Source: Whalleya microplaca
Taxonomy: Eukaryota; Ascomycota; Sordariomycetes; Xylariales; Xylariaceae
Direction: 5' to 3'
Assembly: GCA_022497155.1 (NCBI GenBank)
Contig: MU385761.1
Location: 62,001-126,000, forward strand
DNA: 64,000 nucleotides
Each line of letters starts with the position of its first letter. Position 1 is the first letter of the stretch. Shown piece by piece: positions 46,281 through 57,579 of the stretch. The notes under the pieces are model-generated. The model was not told where the DNA came from. It searched no databases and saw only the letters and a program-made list of their open reading frames with translations. Made by a program: the position numbers and the translations under genes.

Positions 46281-48450
46281 CTAACGATGACCGTTCATAG
46301 CAGGCGGACGCTCGGGGCCGTAAGCGCCGGGGACGGGCATGGGCTCCTCCTCGGTGTCGTCGTCGAACTCGCCCTCCTCGCTGACCTCCTCGTCGCCGTC
46401 CTCCTCGTACTCGTAGTCGCTCTCCTCGTCGCCGTCCTCGAGCTCGCCCTCGTCGCCCTCGGCGCCCTCGGCGTAGCAGCTCTCCACCGTGCCCTGCATG
46501 CCCTGCGGTATGCCGCGCCCCTGCTGCTGCATCTGGTTGATGATGCTCGTCAGCTTGTCGTTCTTCTTCTTGACGTCCTCGAGGTCCTTGATGTTGCGGT
46601 TGCGCTCCTCCGCCATCTTGAAGATGTTCTGGTTCAGCGCGCCCTCCTTGCGCTTGTAGGCCTCGTTCTCCTTCTCGAGCTTCTTCGTCTTCTTGGACAT
46701 GTCTTCCATCTCCTTGCGAAACGTCAGGAATAGGTCGTTGCTATTATTGAGCGTATCCTCGACCTCCTCATTTGTTAATGGTTTTGCGCGGTGTTGCGAT
46801 GAGGGACACAGGACGCATACCTGCTTGAACTTCTCGACATAAACGTTTAGTTGGTTGCGCAACTCGGTTTCCGTCTTGGAGAATGTAAGCACTTGGCTGT
46901 TAAGCTGGCGCGCACGGTTGGATTCGGCGTCTGCGGATTTCTTCTGCTGCTCGTAACGAGCCATATTCCATTGCACCTCGATCTCCTTGGTCCGCATTGC
47001 CGAGTGGAAATGCAGCTCCCGGAGTTCATACTGATCAATAAGCGACTTAAAGCGAGCCTTGAACCTGCAAAAATGGGTCAGTACAAACCCATATGGCGCA
47101 TGGGGGCGCTGGGGCGTTGGGGCGGCGCACAGTTCCTCGGCTTTCATGTATACGACCTGTTTGCGGGGATTGTCCTTTTCCTCTTGATAACCTTCCAGGG
47201 TTTCGAGCACTTTCTTAAAGCGTTCGTCGGAGGAAGTTTTAAGGCGATCATGGGTATCATTCAAAGCTCGATGCTCATTCTACAAGCCACCCATCAGCTC
47301 AAAACTCCCGATGATCCCCAAGGAAGGATGATGTCCTAATACCTTCAGCTTATTGTTCTCTTTTTGTAATTCACGACAAAGCTTCTCCAGCTTCTCCTTT
47401 AGGCTAATCTGCTTGCTCAAATCGGTACGGCTCGAGTCTTTTTCCTTCTGCAACTGGTCGGCGCGTTTCTTATTTTTGAGATTTTCTCGCTCGAGGCGCT
47501 TCATATTTGCGAAAAGTTCCGAGGATCGCTTTGTAAGGAGGTCGATCTTGTCCATGTCGTCCATCTTATTCATTTGATGATTCAGCTCGCGATTTGCCTT
47601 GCGAACCTCCCGATCTAGTGCGAGTCGAGAAGTTAGCCTAGTACACAGATCAAAAGCAAGGTTAATCATGCCATCGCATCCAGTGGGGGATAGCCGATGC
47701 CTAGCGTATGCCACATTGCAGAGCGCTGTGTAGCTGCATTGTACGACTGAGCAAAAGCACATATCCAGGACCACGCTCGCCGTAATGAGTTATCCCAGTT
47801 CTAGCTTATGTGCTTAGTAGCCAACCGTGACAGGCAATGGGTCCTTGCAGGCGTGTGTGAGGTAAGCGATTTTGACTATAGTTTTTGACCCGGCAGTTGA
47901 CGAGAGAAACTGGGAACACATGGAGGTGAGTGTAATCTTGTGTATGCGTCGCATCAATCACCGAACCCTGGTCTGGGTGGTTTCGAATTGGCGAATTGTT
48001 GACGTAGTTGGGGAAAGATCACGGCGCCATGTTCAAACATATAGATTGCCCTCGGCCATCTTCATCTTCAACATATTCGAGTAATGCAAACAGATTGTAC
48101 CTACCGATTTCGGCCTCCTGTTCCTTTTCGGCGGCAGTGTCGACCTCCAACTGGGATATTCTTGCGGCAACGAGTTTTGAGGCTTCGTTGGAGTCAAGGG
48201 CCTTCTTGCCTTTGCCCTTCTTGACAGCGTTGGAAGCCATGGCGGGTGTCGGAGTCGGGGCGGGTCGCGGATCCTGTACGGGAATATGGTGGCCGTTGGC
48301 CATAGAGTCATCGTGGGCGTGTGCGTGTGCGTGCGAGTGCGAGTGATTGTGGGCGTGGGCGTGAACATGTGCCGAAGTTCCATTCGTCGTCGGGATGGAG
48401 GCGAGAGGAGCAGGCGTGGCAGAGACTACACGGTGGTTCGTAGTCGCCAT
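46281..48450 (-). CDS. Taxilin family coiled-coil protein
   Basis: Five exons, 48450-48105, 47614-47343, 47279-47131, 47064-46821 and 46763-46281, give 497 aa. Splicing yields the family's continuous coiled coil: KQEAEIDREVRKANREL is close to the join of exons 1/2, then KNKKRADQLQKEKDSS, KEKLEKLCRELQKENNKLK, RFKSLIDQYELRELHFHSAM and NNSNDLFLTFRKEMEDMSKK. Taxilins bind syntaxins in animals and are linked to vesicle traffic and nascent-chain complexes; the fungal role is inferred. Residues 28-46 are an alternating His-Ala/His-Ser run, followed by Pro- and Lys-rich segments. The C-terminus is acidic (EEEDGDEE type). Intron 1 is 490 bp, far longer than any other here, but ends with a good GCTAAC...CACTAG. 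Confidence 0.9.
47615..48104 (-). other. Unusually long (490 bp) first intron of the taxilin gene
   Basis: The donor GTAGGT follows the Ile codon in EAEI and the acceptor CTAG is preceded by a GCTAAC branch-point match. Both sides match the family without a gap. All other introns in the window are about 47-90 bp, apart from one of 193 bp and one of 156 bp. No exon-like frame or obvious RNA was found inside. Confidence 0.75.
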
Positions 48451-49708
48451 AATTAACTATACATGCACAGCTGGCCTGAGAGGAGAAGGTATTAGAATCA
48501 TTCAGCCATGACCTTTAGGTGAAGTAGTCTGTCAGAAGGGAGAAATGTTAATGCGCACGTACGGAGATAGTTGGACATTGGGATGGTTGCCGTAGCAAGT
48601 AGGTGAATGAATAGTTGAGAAGAAAAATAATCAGCGCAAAATGATGCAGGCGTCAGGTGTTTTTTCGTACGAGGGGCACGACGAGGGGAATTCTCAAGGC
48701 GGGAATGAGGCGGCAGTCAATGATGAAGACTTTTGAAGGTCGAGATGAAGCGCGGCGTTTTAGTGTCGGTTACTTAATCACAGCCAGCATTGGCAGCGTT
48801 GGGACTGGGACTGGGACTGGGAAGGGTGTGTGAGAGAGACACCTCAGGACCTTCAATGTTCACTGTACATACATCAATGATGTACCTTCTGTATGTAGAT
48901 ACATACAAGATGATACATACATGCTTACATACACTAAGTACCCTGATACTGTACTAGACCCGCCCAGAAATTTGAAATGCACACGCCGGGGATCCGGAGG
49001 GCCGGTTTTTGAGTGGAACCGGAGGAAGTGGCTAAAATATATGTACAACATGCATCTATGAGAAGCTACGCTACTCAGTCTTTCCTACCTAGGGACCTAT
49101 GTATATCAAATGGAAAGAGATAAAAACAGATATACCTGGCCCTTAAAACATAAGGTTACCCGAGGATCAATTTGTTGATTTTAAGTTAATAAAAAATCAA
49201 TTTCACAGGTGTATTGAGTGGACATTCACATATGTATTGCAGTTGCTTACATATGTATTGCAGTTGCTTACATATAGGATTTCTCACTAACATATACCTA
49301 GGTATACTGCATATATTCAATAAACATAACGCTACCTTCCCTAAATATACGTACATATAAACAAGTATCAGATACTCAGATCTGTACAAGATATGGTAGC
49401 ACGTGAGATGAAGGCAGAGCTGACAGAACGCCAAGATATTCTCTTATAGTAATATGTATTCCCTAGTCTCATCACTCTTGTTAAACGAATTTCCAGCTCG
49501 ACAAGGATGTAACCGATAAATGCGTCATCCGGTCTAGTATGGATTCTGATTCGCCTTCGGAAATTTTCGAAAGCACGCGCCTTACTAACTTTTTGTACGT
49601 GTTCAGCCTCAAGGTTCAAGTTCTCTTGTCCCTATTCTCTCCAGTCTCTGCTCGGCCGTCGCTAAGACTGCTCTTAGACTGCTCTCATAGTTGAGAGTTG
49701 CCGAGATC
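48451..49708. promoter_or_regulatory. Divergent intergenic region between taxilin and CYM1
   Basis: 1.26 kb holding both promoters. It contains a GGGACT hexanucleotide repeat (about 48801-48821), a TACATA/ATGTA-rich stretch (about 48862-48935) and a 21-bp tandem repeat (49228-49275). No gene seen. Confidence 0.55.
49228..49275. repeat. 21-bp tandem repeat, about 2.3 copies
   Basis: The unit ACATATGTATTGCAGTTGCT plus a final T occurs at 49228-49248 and again at 49249-49269 without change, then ACATAT starts a third copy. It lies in the intergenic region upstream of CYM1. Confidence 0.9.
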
Positions 49709-52700
49709 ATGCTGCGCAACGCTGTAAAAGGTGCCGCAAAGAAAGCAGTGACGGAGCTTTCGCAATATCCGAAAGCTGGAGAGAAACTGCATGGCTTCAC
49801 CCTGTTGAGGACCAAGCACGTCCCCGAGCTTGAGCTGACCGCCCTGCACCTACAACATGACAAGACCGGCGCAGACTACCTCCATATTGCCCGAGATGAC
49901 AGCTACAATGTCTTCTCTATCGGCTTCAAGACGAACCCGCCCGATGACACCGGCGTTCCCCATATCCTCGAACACACCACACTATGCGGCAGCGAGAAGT
50001 ATCCCATTCGGGACCCCTTCTTCAAGATGTTACCGCGGACGCTTTCCAGCTTCATGAACGCCTTCACCGCCTCCGACCACACCTTCTACCCCTTTGCTAC
50101 CACAAATGCCCAGGACTTCCAGAATCTCATGTCGGTATATCTGGATGCTACCCTACATCCATTGTTGAAGCAGACGGACTTTACACAGGAAGGTTGGCGC
50201 ATTGGCCCGGAGAACCCTCGAGTTGCCGCAAAGGACGGGGAGGCGAGCCCTGAAGACAGCAAGCTTGTTTTTAAGGGAGTAGTGTACAATGAGATGAAGG
50301 GCCAGATGTCGGATGCCGGCTACCTTTATTACATCCGATTCCAAGACAACATATTCCCCTCGATCCATAACTCCGGAGGTGATCCACAGAAGATTACTGA
50401 TTTGACATACGAGCAACTGAAAAAGTACCATGCCAAGCATTACCATCCAACCAACGCGAAGCTTATGACCTACGGTGACATGCCATTGGCGGATCATTTG
50501 AGGGAGATCGATGCCCGGTTAAACGCATTTCAAAAGATTAGGGCAGATATAGACTATAAACGACCTATAGATCTGAGCGATGGCCCACGAACGGTGACAC
50601 TGTTTGGACCGGTGGATCCGCTTGCAGACCCAGATAAGCAGTATAAGACTTCGGTATCATGGGTTTTCGGAGATACCACAGATGTTCTGGAGTCTTTCTC
50701 GATAGCTTTACTTTCATCACTCTTAATGGATGGATATGGGTCACCACTCTACAAGGGACTTGTTGAGAGTGGACTCGGCACTGATTGGAGCCCAAATGCT
50801 GGGTATGATGGATCAGCAGCCACAGGCATCTTCTCCATTGGACTGACCGGTGTCGAAAAGCGGAACGTGGAGAAGATAAAGGGCGAGGTGCAGAAGATAC
50901 TGCGTGACGTCCGCCAAAAGGGTTTCGAGAAAGCCAAGATCGATGGGTATCTTCACCAACTTGAGTTGAGTCTAAAGCATAAGACCGCAAGCTTTGGGAT
51001 AGGCGTGTTGCATCGCTTAAAGGGCAAATGGTTCTCCGGCACTGATCCTTTTGCTTCTTTAGCATGGAATGACACCGTGGCTGCATTCGAGGCAAAGCTT
51101 GCCGAAGGAGGCTATCTCGAAGGCCTTATGGACAAATACCTCTTAAACGACAACACTCTCACTTTTACAATGGCTCCATCCGAAACCTATGGAGTGGAAG
51201 TTGCAAAGGAAGAAGATGAGAGATTGGCCGCGAAGATTATGGAGGCCACCCAAGAAGCAGGCAGTGAGGAAGAAGCAAAAGACTTCTTCGCGCAGAGGGA
51301 ACTGGATTTGCTCGCCGAACAAGCGAAGACAAACACTGAGGACCTGAGTTGTCTACCTTCTGTTTATGTGAGGGACATTCCAAGGCAAAAAGACCCTGTT
51401 GTGGTGAGAGACGAAACCGCACATGGTACTACGATTCAGTGGCATGAAGCCCCTACCAATGGTCTTACGTATTTCCGCGCGATCAACACCCTCGAAAACC
51501 TGCCAGATGAGCTTCGGTCCCTTATTCCTCTGTTCACTGACTCCATCATGCGACTGGGGACGAAGGACATGACCATGGAGCAGCTTGAGGATCTAATCAA
51601 GCTAAAGACGGGAGGCGTCTCTCTTGGGTACATGTCGACGTCGTCACCAACGGATTTCCGCCAGGCTTCGGAGGGTCTTGTTCTGAAGGGCATGGCTCTG
51701 GACCGAAATGTGCCACAAATGTTTGATCTATTGCGCAAACTCATCTTAGAAACCAATTTCGATAGTCCCGAGGCTGCTCTCCGGATAAGGCAACTGTTGG
51801 AGGCTGGGGCGGACGGCGTTGTGAACGACATCGCCTCTTCTGGCCACTCCTACGCCCGAAGGTATGCTGAGTCCGGAATAACTCGCGACGCATACCTCAG
51901 TGAGCAAGTCGGTGGCTTGTCCCAAGTCAAACTCATTACTTCGCTAGCAGGTCGGCCAGAGTCGGATAGATACGTGGACATAATCGACAAACTCAAACAA
52001 ATACAAAGGTTTGCACTGGCGGGCAGCAACTTTCGCACGGCTTTAACATGCGGCGCCGATAGTGCCCAGGCCAATTCTTCAGCACTTGGCCAGTTCATGG
52101 CATCTCGTCCAACTGAGCCTGTAGCATTTCCAGCAGCGGGGAAGCAATCATTCACAAGGGATATCAAGGCATTCTTCCCGCTCCCTTACCAAGTCTACTA
52201 TGGAAGTCTCGCGCTACCGACTGCATCGTACACATCTCCACAAGGCGCACCTCTCCAAATCCTAGCACAAATGCTCACTCACAAGCATTTGCATCATGAA
52301 ATTCGCGAGAAGGGTGGTGCCTACGGAGGTGGCGCATACATGAAGGGGCTTGAAGGCATATTCGGCTTCTACTCCTACCGCGACCCAAATCCACAGAACA
52401 CTCTGTCCATCATGAGAAATGCCGGTCGCTGGGCCACCGACAAACAGTGGTCGGACCAGGACCTCGAGGAGGCGAAGATATCTGTTTTCAAGAGCGTTGA
52501 CGCACCAAAGTCGGTCAACACCGAGGGTATGCAGAGATTCTTCCACGGCATCACCAATGAGATGCAACAGAAGAGACGCGAGCAGCTCTTAGACGTGACA
52601 AAAGACCAAGTCAGAGAGGTCGCCCAGAAATATATCGTCGATGGGCTCGCTAAACAGGAGGAGAGAGTCACCTTCCTTGGAAAGAAGCAAGACTGGGTCG

Positions 52701-52747
52701 ACGGCTCCTGGGAGATTAACGAGTTAGACGTCAAAGGGGTCGAGTGA
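49709..52747 (+). CDS. CYM1: Mitochondrial presequence protease (M16C pitrilysin-type metallopeptidase)
   Basis: The 1012-aa single-exon protein degrades cleaved presequences and other short peptides in the mitochondrial matrix. The first true ATG is 49709, which starts a basic amphipathic targeting peptide ([14 protein letters not shown]). The inverted zinc motif is H85-x-x-E88-H89 in [14 protein letters not shown], followed by [20 protein letters not shown] and [19 protein letters not shown], the PreP/Cym1 signature. Family length is about 1000 residues, with four domains in two halves joined by a helical hairpin. The C-terminal half holds the YGGGAYMKG segment with the substrate Arg/Tyr region of the pseudo-active half. 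GC and codon use are even. No disruption. Very sure of the family. Confidence 0.96.
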   Translation: MLRNAVKGAAKKAVTELSQYPKAGEKLHGFTLLRTKHVPELELTALHLQHDKTGADYLHIARDDSYNVFSIGFKTNPPDDTGVPHILEHTTLCGSEKYPIRDPFFKMLPRTLSSFMNAFTASDHTFYPFATTNAQDFQNLMSVYLDATLHPLLKQTDFTQEGWRIGPENPRVAAKDGEASPEDSKLVFKGVVYNEMKGQMSDAGYLYYIRFQDNIFPSIHNSGGDPQKITDLTYEQLKKYHAKHYHPTNAKLMTYGDMPLADHLREIDARLNAFQKIRADIDYKRPIDLSDGPRTVTLFGPVDPLADPDKQYKTSVSWVFGDTTDVLESFSIALLSSLLMDGYGSPLYKGLVESGLGTDWSPNAGYDGSAATGIFSIGLTGVEKRNVEKIKGEVQKILRDVRQKGFEKAKIDGYLHQLELSLKHKTASFGIGVLHRLKGKWFSGTDPFASLAWNDTVAAFEAKLAEGGYLEGLMDKYLLNDNTLTFTMAPSETYGVEVAKEEDERLAAKIMEATQEAGSEEEAKDFFAQRELDLLAEQAKTNTEDLSCLPSVYVRDIPRQKDPVVVRDETAHGTTIQWHEAPTNGLTYFRAINTLENLPDELRSLIPLFTDSIMRLGTKDMTMEQLEDLIKLKTGGVSLGYMSTSSPTDFRQASEGLVLKGMALDRNVPQMFDLLRKLILETNFDSPEAALRIRQLLEAGADGVVNDIASSGHSYARRYAESGITRDAYLSEQVGGLSQVKLITSLAGRPESDRYVDIIDKLKQIQRFALAGSNFRTALTCGADSAQANSSALGQFMASRPTEPVAFPAAGKQSFTRDIKAFFPLPYQVYYGSLALPTASYTSPQGAPLQILAQMLTHKHLHHEIREKGGAYGGGAYMKGLEGIFGFYSYRDPNPQNTLSIMRNAGRWATDKQWSDQDLEEAKISVFKSVDAPKSVNTEGMQRFFHGITNEMQQKRREQLLDVTKDQVREVAQKYIVDGLAKQEERVTFLGKKQDWVDGSWEINELDVKGVE

Positions 52748-53598
52748 TGATGTACACTTTCTGTATCGACCAACCTGTACAACATTGTGCATATACCCAA
52801 CTCTTAAAAGTACGTAGACTAATGATGTATAAACGTTGACCTAGGCAATATATATACATATTGCTTGTTGCCTCGAGTCAATATGCGCCGCATTTGATAT
52901 TCCCCTCCACCCCTCCCCTTTCGCCAAGTGGCACCGTCACATTATATCCGTTCCTTCCTTCCTACCTTCAGCGTTCAGATACGATACGTCTTCTTGCTTA
53001 GGCATCTCTTACGAGATCCAACGGTAGCATGGAGACCACTTAAAGACGCGAGAGCAAATATCCGTTGGGCAGGGTACGTGAATGTTCCGTACGGGACGAG
53101 CACGAACCCGCCCTGCCGGGCTCGTTCTTTCAGACTCGGATTCCTCAGCTTTGGAAGTCCGGACTATAGAACAGAGTACATGCATGTCCTTTCACCAAGA
53201 CTTGCGAATACTGGGGAAAGAGACTTCATTTAGGGACTCATCTGTAACCCGGGGTGCAACCCGTAGTTCACGTTCTAGCCAACGTGATGAGATGCGATAG
53301 GGGTATGATAGCTACGCATATTCGTGGATTGGTACTTTGCATCAGCTATTATAATCTAACAATGAACCAACACAGAACTACAATGAGTCCTCAAATGCCG
53401 TCTAAATGCTCCAAGTTTAATCGCAATCTATAATAGTCTAACATCGACATGATGCGCTAAAGCAATAGGGAGATAAAGGCGCAGACTAGGCCCTATAGCT
53501 ACCCAGGCAGCATATCTTTCGCTGTCTATCTATTCTCCGACGCCCAGTCGAAGGTCGTCATTACGTGTCGCTCTATTTCTAAGGTGCATATGCACATT
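52748..53598. other. Intergenic between convergent genes, no gene seen
   Basis: 850 bp between the ends of CYM1 and of the nitroreductase, which converge. One 101-codon open frame (52928-53233) lacks a recognisable sequence and is not called. Confidence 0.55.
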
Positions 53599-54429
53599 CT
53601 ATCGGAGATCGAACCCACGCTCTTGTAGAACTTGACTCAAAACATCCCGTCCATGCAACGACTCCACCGTCGCAATGCGGTGCGCCGACCGATACGTCCA
53701 CGCCGGGGCATCCGTCCTATTTTCTCTCGCATTAAAGTCCGCAAGCGTATTATCATACGTCGCCAAATTCTCATGCTGAGCCCCATCATCCCACGTCTCG
53801 CGATGCAGCACCTCAGCCTGTGACAGCCGTGGCTTCACAGACGCAGGCTGCGCCGGATCCGGCTTGCCGACCGCGAGCCCAAAAACCGCAACCACGCGCG
53901 GCGGCAGCCCCAGCAACTCCGCCAGCTCGCGCGGATTATTGCGCGCAGCGCCGACGTAGCAGGCACCCAACCCCAGCGCCTCGACAGCGACGGTGGCGTT
54001 CTGGCCCGCGAGCGCGGCGTCGATGGCGGCCATGAGGAACATCTCGGTAAACCTGAGCCCCTCGCCGGGCGTGGCGTGCTTGTGCGACGCCTGCGTCAGG
54101 CGGTGCAGGTCGGCGCAGAAGACGAGGAACAGCGGCGCCTGCCGGATGAAGGCCTGGTCGCCGCACAGGGCGGCGGCGCGGCTCTTGCGCGCGGGGTCCT
54201 CCACCGCGACCACGCTCCAGGTCTGCAGGTTCGAGGACGTCGCGGCGCTCTGCGCGCCCGCGAGGATCAGCTCGAGGGTGCCTTGGGGCAGGGGCGACGG
54301 CAGGAATTGCCGCACCGATTTGTGCTGCAGGAGCGTCTCGAGCGTGCTGTTTGTGCTCGCGCTTAGCGCGTGCGCGCTCCCGGTTGTGATGCCGTACCGG
54401 GCTTCGAGCAGGGAAGAAAGGTCTGCCAT
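53599..54429 (-). CDS. Nitroreductase-family FMN oxidoreductase (NfsA-like)
   Basis: The 276-aa protein begins at 54429 (MADLSSLLEARYG). It shows the classic nitroreductase/flavin reductase order: HKSVRQFLPSPLP (FMN-binding Arg-Ser-x-Arg-like segment), then GAQSAATSSNLQTWSVVAVEDP, APLFLVFCADLHRL, DAALAGQNATVAVEALGLGACYVG with the second flavin-binding glycines, and AVFGLAVGKPD followed by KPRLSQAEVLHRETW. The C-terminal extension resembles NfsA-type enzymes, which reduce quinones or nitro compounds with NADPH. No targeting signal. High GC, strikingly different from the flanking DNA, which could mean transfer from a bacterium or simply strong codon bias. The physiological substrate is unknown. 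Confidence 0.9.
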   Translation of the reverse strand: MADLSSLLEARYGITTGSAHALSASTNSTLETLLQHKSVRQFLPSPLPQGTLELILAGAQSAATSSNLQTWSVVAVEDPARKSRAAALCGDQAFIRQAPLFLVFCADLHRLTQASHKHATPGEGLRFTEMFLMAAIDAALAGQNATVAVEALGLGACYVGAARNNPRELAELLGLPPRVVAVFGLAVGKPDPAQPASVKPRLSQAEVLHRETWDDGAQHENLATYDNTLADFNARENRTDAPAWTYRSAHRIATVESLHGRDVLSQVLQERGFDLR

Positions 54430-56773
54430 CTTTTTCTCGCTGTGATATGTGTAGTCTTCCGGATGAAGGTAACTAGTAGTAGTAGCAGCAGTACCGGTTT
54501 GTCATTAGACTTGAAGCGTCTCGCATTTGTAAGTTGGTGGGCCAGACACCTTATACAATGACGTGCTGGCCCATCGGGATTTGGAATGCCGCCATGTTAG
54601 GTAGGTACGGCGGCAGGGCGGGCGCCTTCAAACGTGCTCATCTAGGGTTGTATTACTCCGTCTAGACTACCTCGGTGAATTACTATCTCGATACCCCACA
54701 ATTTTGAGCACTTATCGGACTCGCAAATAGTCTCTAATTGTGGTTAGCATGCAAACATTACCTAGATCATCACAACTTTCCTCACGGATAAGTGAAGTTG
54801 AGGCTGTCTTAGCTCGCTGGGTGACTTCAAATTCGACTACATTGATGAATTGGTTAACGGCCGAGGGCTGTCTACTTAAGTACATGACGACGCTTCTATG
54901 ATTCGACTACATTGAATGCAATAAACGAGTTTATAGTCCACCATTTTTCAGTGAAACATCAGCATACCACTTCACCTTGAGGGCAGCATCTACAGAGTAT
55001 CCTACTGGCATTTCATGATACATAAGACTGGGAATATACTAGTTGAATGATCAGGAGTGAAAGGCAAGGGACGTTTCCAGGGATGACCACACTCGGGACT
55101 ACAAATTCCAACGATCTGACCAGCGATATGTCCCGTCTTAAGAGGCATTTAAACAGCACATGAATCACATCACGTACTGACTGCACAACCACGACTTATC
55201 ATTAAAACCAATTGAAAGTTTCCGTATGCATTGTTGTTTCAAAGAGGTGAAATTGAAATTTCTTGCTGTTTCATTGAGCAACGGCGACTCGAGAGCTATT
55301 ATCCGTGACAACATGAACCTAGATACAAGGAAAAGGGGCTATCTCTTCTCAGGGCCATCAGTAACCTTTCTCACCCTCTATGTCAATGTGCCGAACTACC
55401 TATTCAATATTGCCGTAGTGGCAGCTCGCAGTCTTACCATGTATATATCATACTATGGGTGATTAAGTGATATCCGAGACATGAGTGGTGGTACAACACC
55501 TTAATCTCGGACTGATCACCTCCTTTAACTGCACAACATCAAATACGTGAGTGACATGCGGCTGAAATATACTAGTGTTAAGTTTTGGCTGACATAATCT
55601 CTGAATGATTTCCGTAAGTTTCCAGATTGTTCGTATCTAATTCGTCCGATCGAGTCGGACAAATTCGCCCTATTTCCACTTTAGCTGCTTGGTGGCTTGG
55701 AGATGTACGCATCCAGAACATTACGGTCTCCGACGGGCGTTATGTACCTCATTCGAAAGAGAAAAACTGTAAATCCATGTCCATAATCACCACTAGAAAT
55801 CTACAGAAGACATTTTGAACTTGACTTGAGCATGATAAGAAATCTTTTTCAGATAAATATGATAGTTTAATGTTAGGTCGGTGGAACGCTTTTCGAGACG
55901 ACCGTTTTAGGTGACGCATGTATATATATTTATATCTTTAATCAGACGAAGTTTCAACTAAGTCTTATACACTAAATTGTCATTTCGCTTCTAAGGCTAC
56001 TAAGAGAGATGAACATGTTACCAATTATCTTTTCTACAGAGCAAGGGGGAAGGATCCGCACTAAAAGTCTATTCGGGGACAAAAGTTGATACTTTAGTCA
56101 ATGCGTGACGTCAGAAATAATATGAATATGTATACTTTGCCATGAATCGTAATTGATGGTGAATTATGGAAGGATTTCTCTGTTTAAGATGCTGAGCTAT
56201 ATATGCTTGACTGTAAGATCTATTTACCTCGCAACAATTAGTATCATCAGAAACACATCCTCCAAATATTGCAAGTCACCACCACACACATCTTTGAAAA
56301 CCCCCCAGACCTGTTCATAGCTTCTTCCGCCTGAAATAACCCACTACCTTGGTATCTAGCCCCAACACCTTCAATGCAATATGTAGGCAACGAAAACAAA
56401 AGCCCATCTGTGGTTTCCATCATGTACGATTATGAACTTCCGCAAATTTCGTAAGCAACACCATGGACGTGCAGTGAGCATATTAAAAGATTTGCTCATC
56501 AGAAGCTGACAGTTTATACAATCGGCTCCATCCATTGGCACCGTATCTTTATAAGCCAGCAGATCTAACATTGGTCTGAAAGGAATCCGGTCGGGTTCTC
56601 GGAGTAGACTTAAGGGCCATAGTAGTCACCACGCCCTTGTAGGCCATGAATACCAACATCTAACATACGATGATTGTGTACCTCCGTCGCTACCCCCTCT
56701 AGGTGATGGTTGGCTTTTCCTAAGGAAACACCAGTCAGGGTCCTGGACCCGTTCAAACCAGAACATGAATTCG
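54430..56773. other. Gene-poor stretch, no gene seen
   Basis: About 2.3 kb, strongly AT-rich from 54660 onward. Only short frames of no recognisable sequence. No repeats or RNA genes identified. Confidence 0.6.
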
Positions 56774-57579
56774 CTAGGAGGTAGACTCGAGCTGGGCAGC
56801 GATTGCTGCGTTGCCTATTCCAGTAAGAGTTTGACCCGTGCCATTCTTCAGCCAGCAATTGCCGTAGTTTTTGGGTATCTGTTCGGTCTGATTCGCCCTG
56901 AAAGTAGCCGCAGTACACGAATTCTCCCCACTGAAATGGTTATGGGCCGCGCATGCCTGGAGACAGTCTCGGAACGAGTATACGATCACAGCACCGAAGT
57001 CGTTCCCGACATAATCGGTGCCGCAGGTTGCGGCGAATGTCCACGACTTGGTGCCTAGTGATATCACCTGGTTACTGTCAAGATTTGGGCAGTCTGTTTT
57101 CAGCACCCCAGTCGGGACCGTGAGACCATCTGATGTTGCGGTACCGGTGCCGGTGGCTGTAGCAGCTGCCGTTGCAGTGACTGTAGAGACAACGGTGTTG
57201 ACGCCCGATGCGGACGCACAACTGGCGGCGCTCCTAGTACAAAAAATTGTTAGCAACACGCGCATGTCTGGTTATCTCATTCCAAGAAGGCTTACTTCCT
57301 GGCGTTCTGAACGGCAAGTGATCCTCCAACGCCACCTCCCACGGCGGCAGCAATGATGACGACGATGAGGGCGACTAGAAGGATGAATGTCGTTCTTCGC
57401 AACCCGCAGATCGTCCGTTCTTGCGGCTGTGGTATCAATGGCTGTGGTGTCTGGGGCTGGTCCCACGTGGGTGGTGGGAGTGGCGGCTGGTTAGGAGCTA
57501 CCTCTAAGCCTGAATTATATGGTTGAGTCGTAGTTGTCGCCTCCTTGGACCAGTCCGGAGACCCGTGAGCGTGGTCCAT
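56774..57579 (-). CDS. Single-pass membrane protein with PAN/WSC-like extracellular domain
   Basis: Two exons, 57579-57296 and 57233-56774 (GTAAGC donor, GCTAAC branch point, 62-bp intron), give 247 aa. There is no cleaved signal. Residues 1-58 are a Pro/Gln-rich cytosolic-type N-terminus. Residues about 62-90 are one membrane helix (TTFILLVALIVVIIAAAVGGG). A Thr/Ala-rich stalk (VVSTVTATAAATATGTGTAT) follows, suited to O-glycosylation. The C-terminal domain carries the fungal pattern CP..., FAATCGTDYVGNDFG, VYSFRDCLQACAAHN, CTAATFRAN and NCWLKNGTG, with about six cysteines, resembling PAN/WSC-type folds. Such proteins are common in Pezizomycotina and are taken as wall or surface sensors; that role is inferred. 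Confidence 0.85.

Noticed and set aside
46287..46733. Leucine/valine-rich plus-strand frame opposite taxilin that looks like a membrane protein
   Set aside because: It is the complement of the acidic coiled-coil codons and has no homology-like pattern.
48862..48935. TACATA-rich stretch as a telomere-like or centromere-like repeat
   Set aside because: Irregular units and short length; ordinary low-complexity intergenic DNA.
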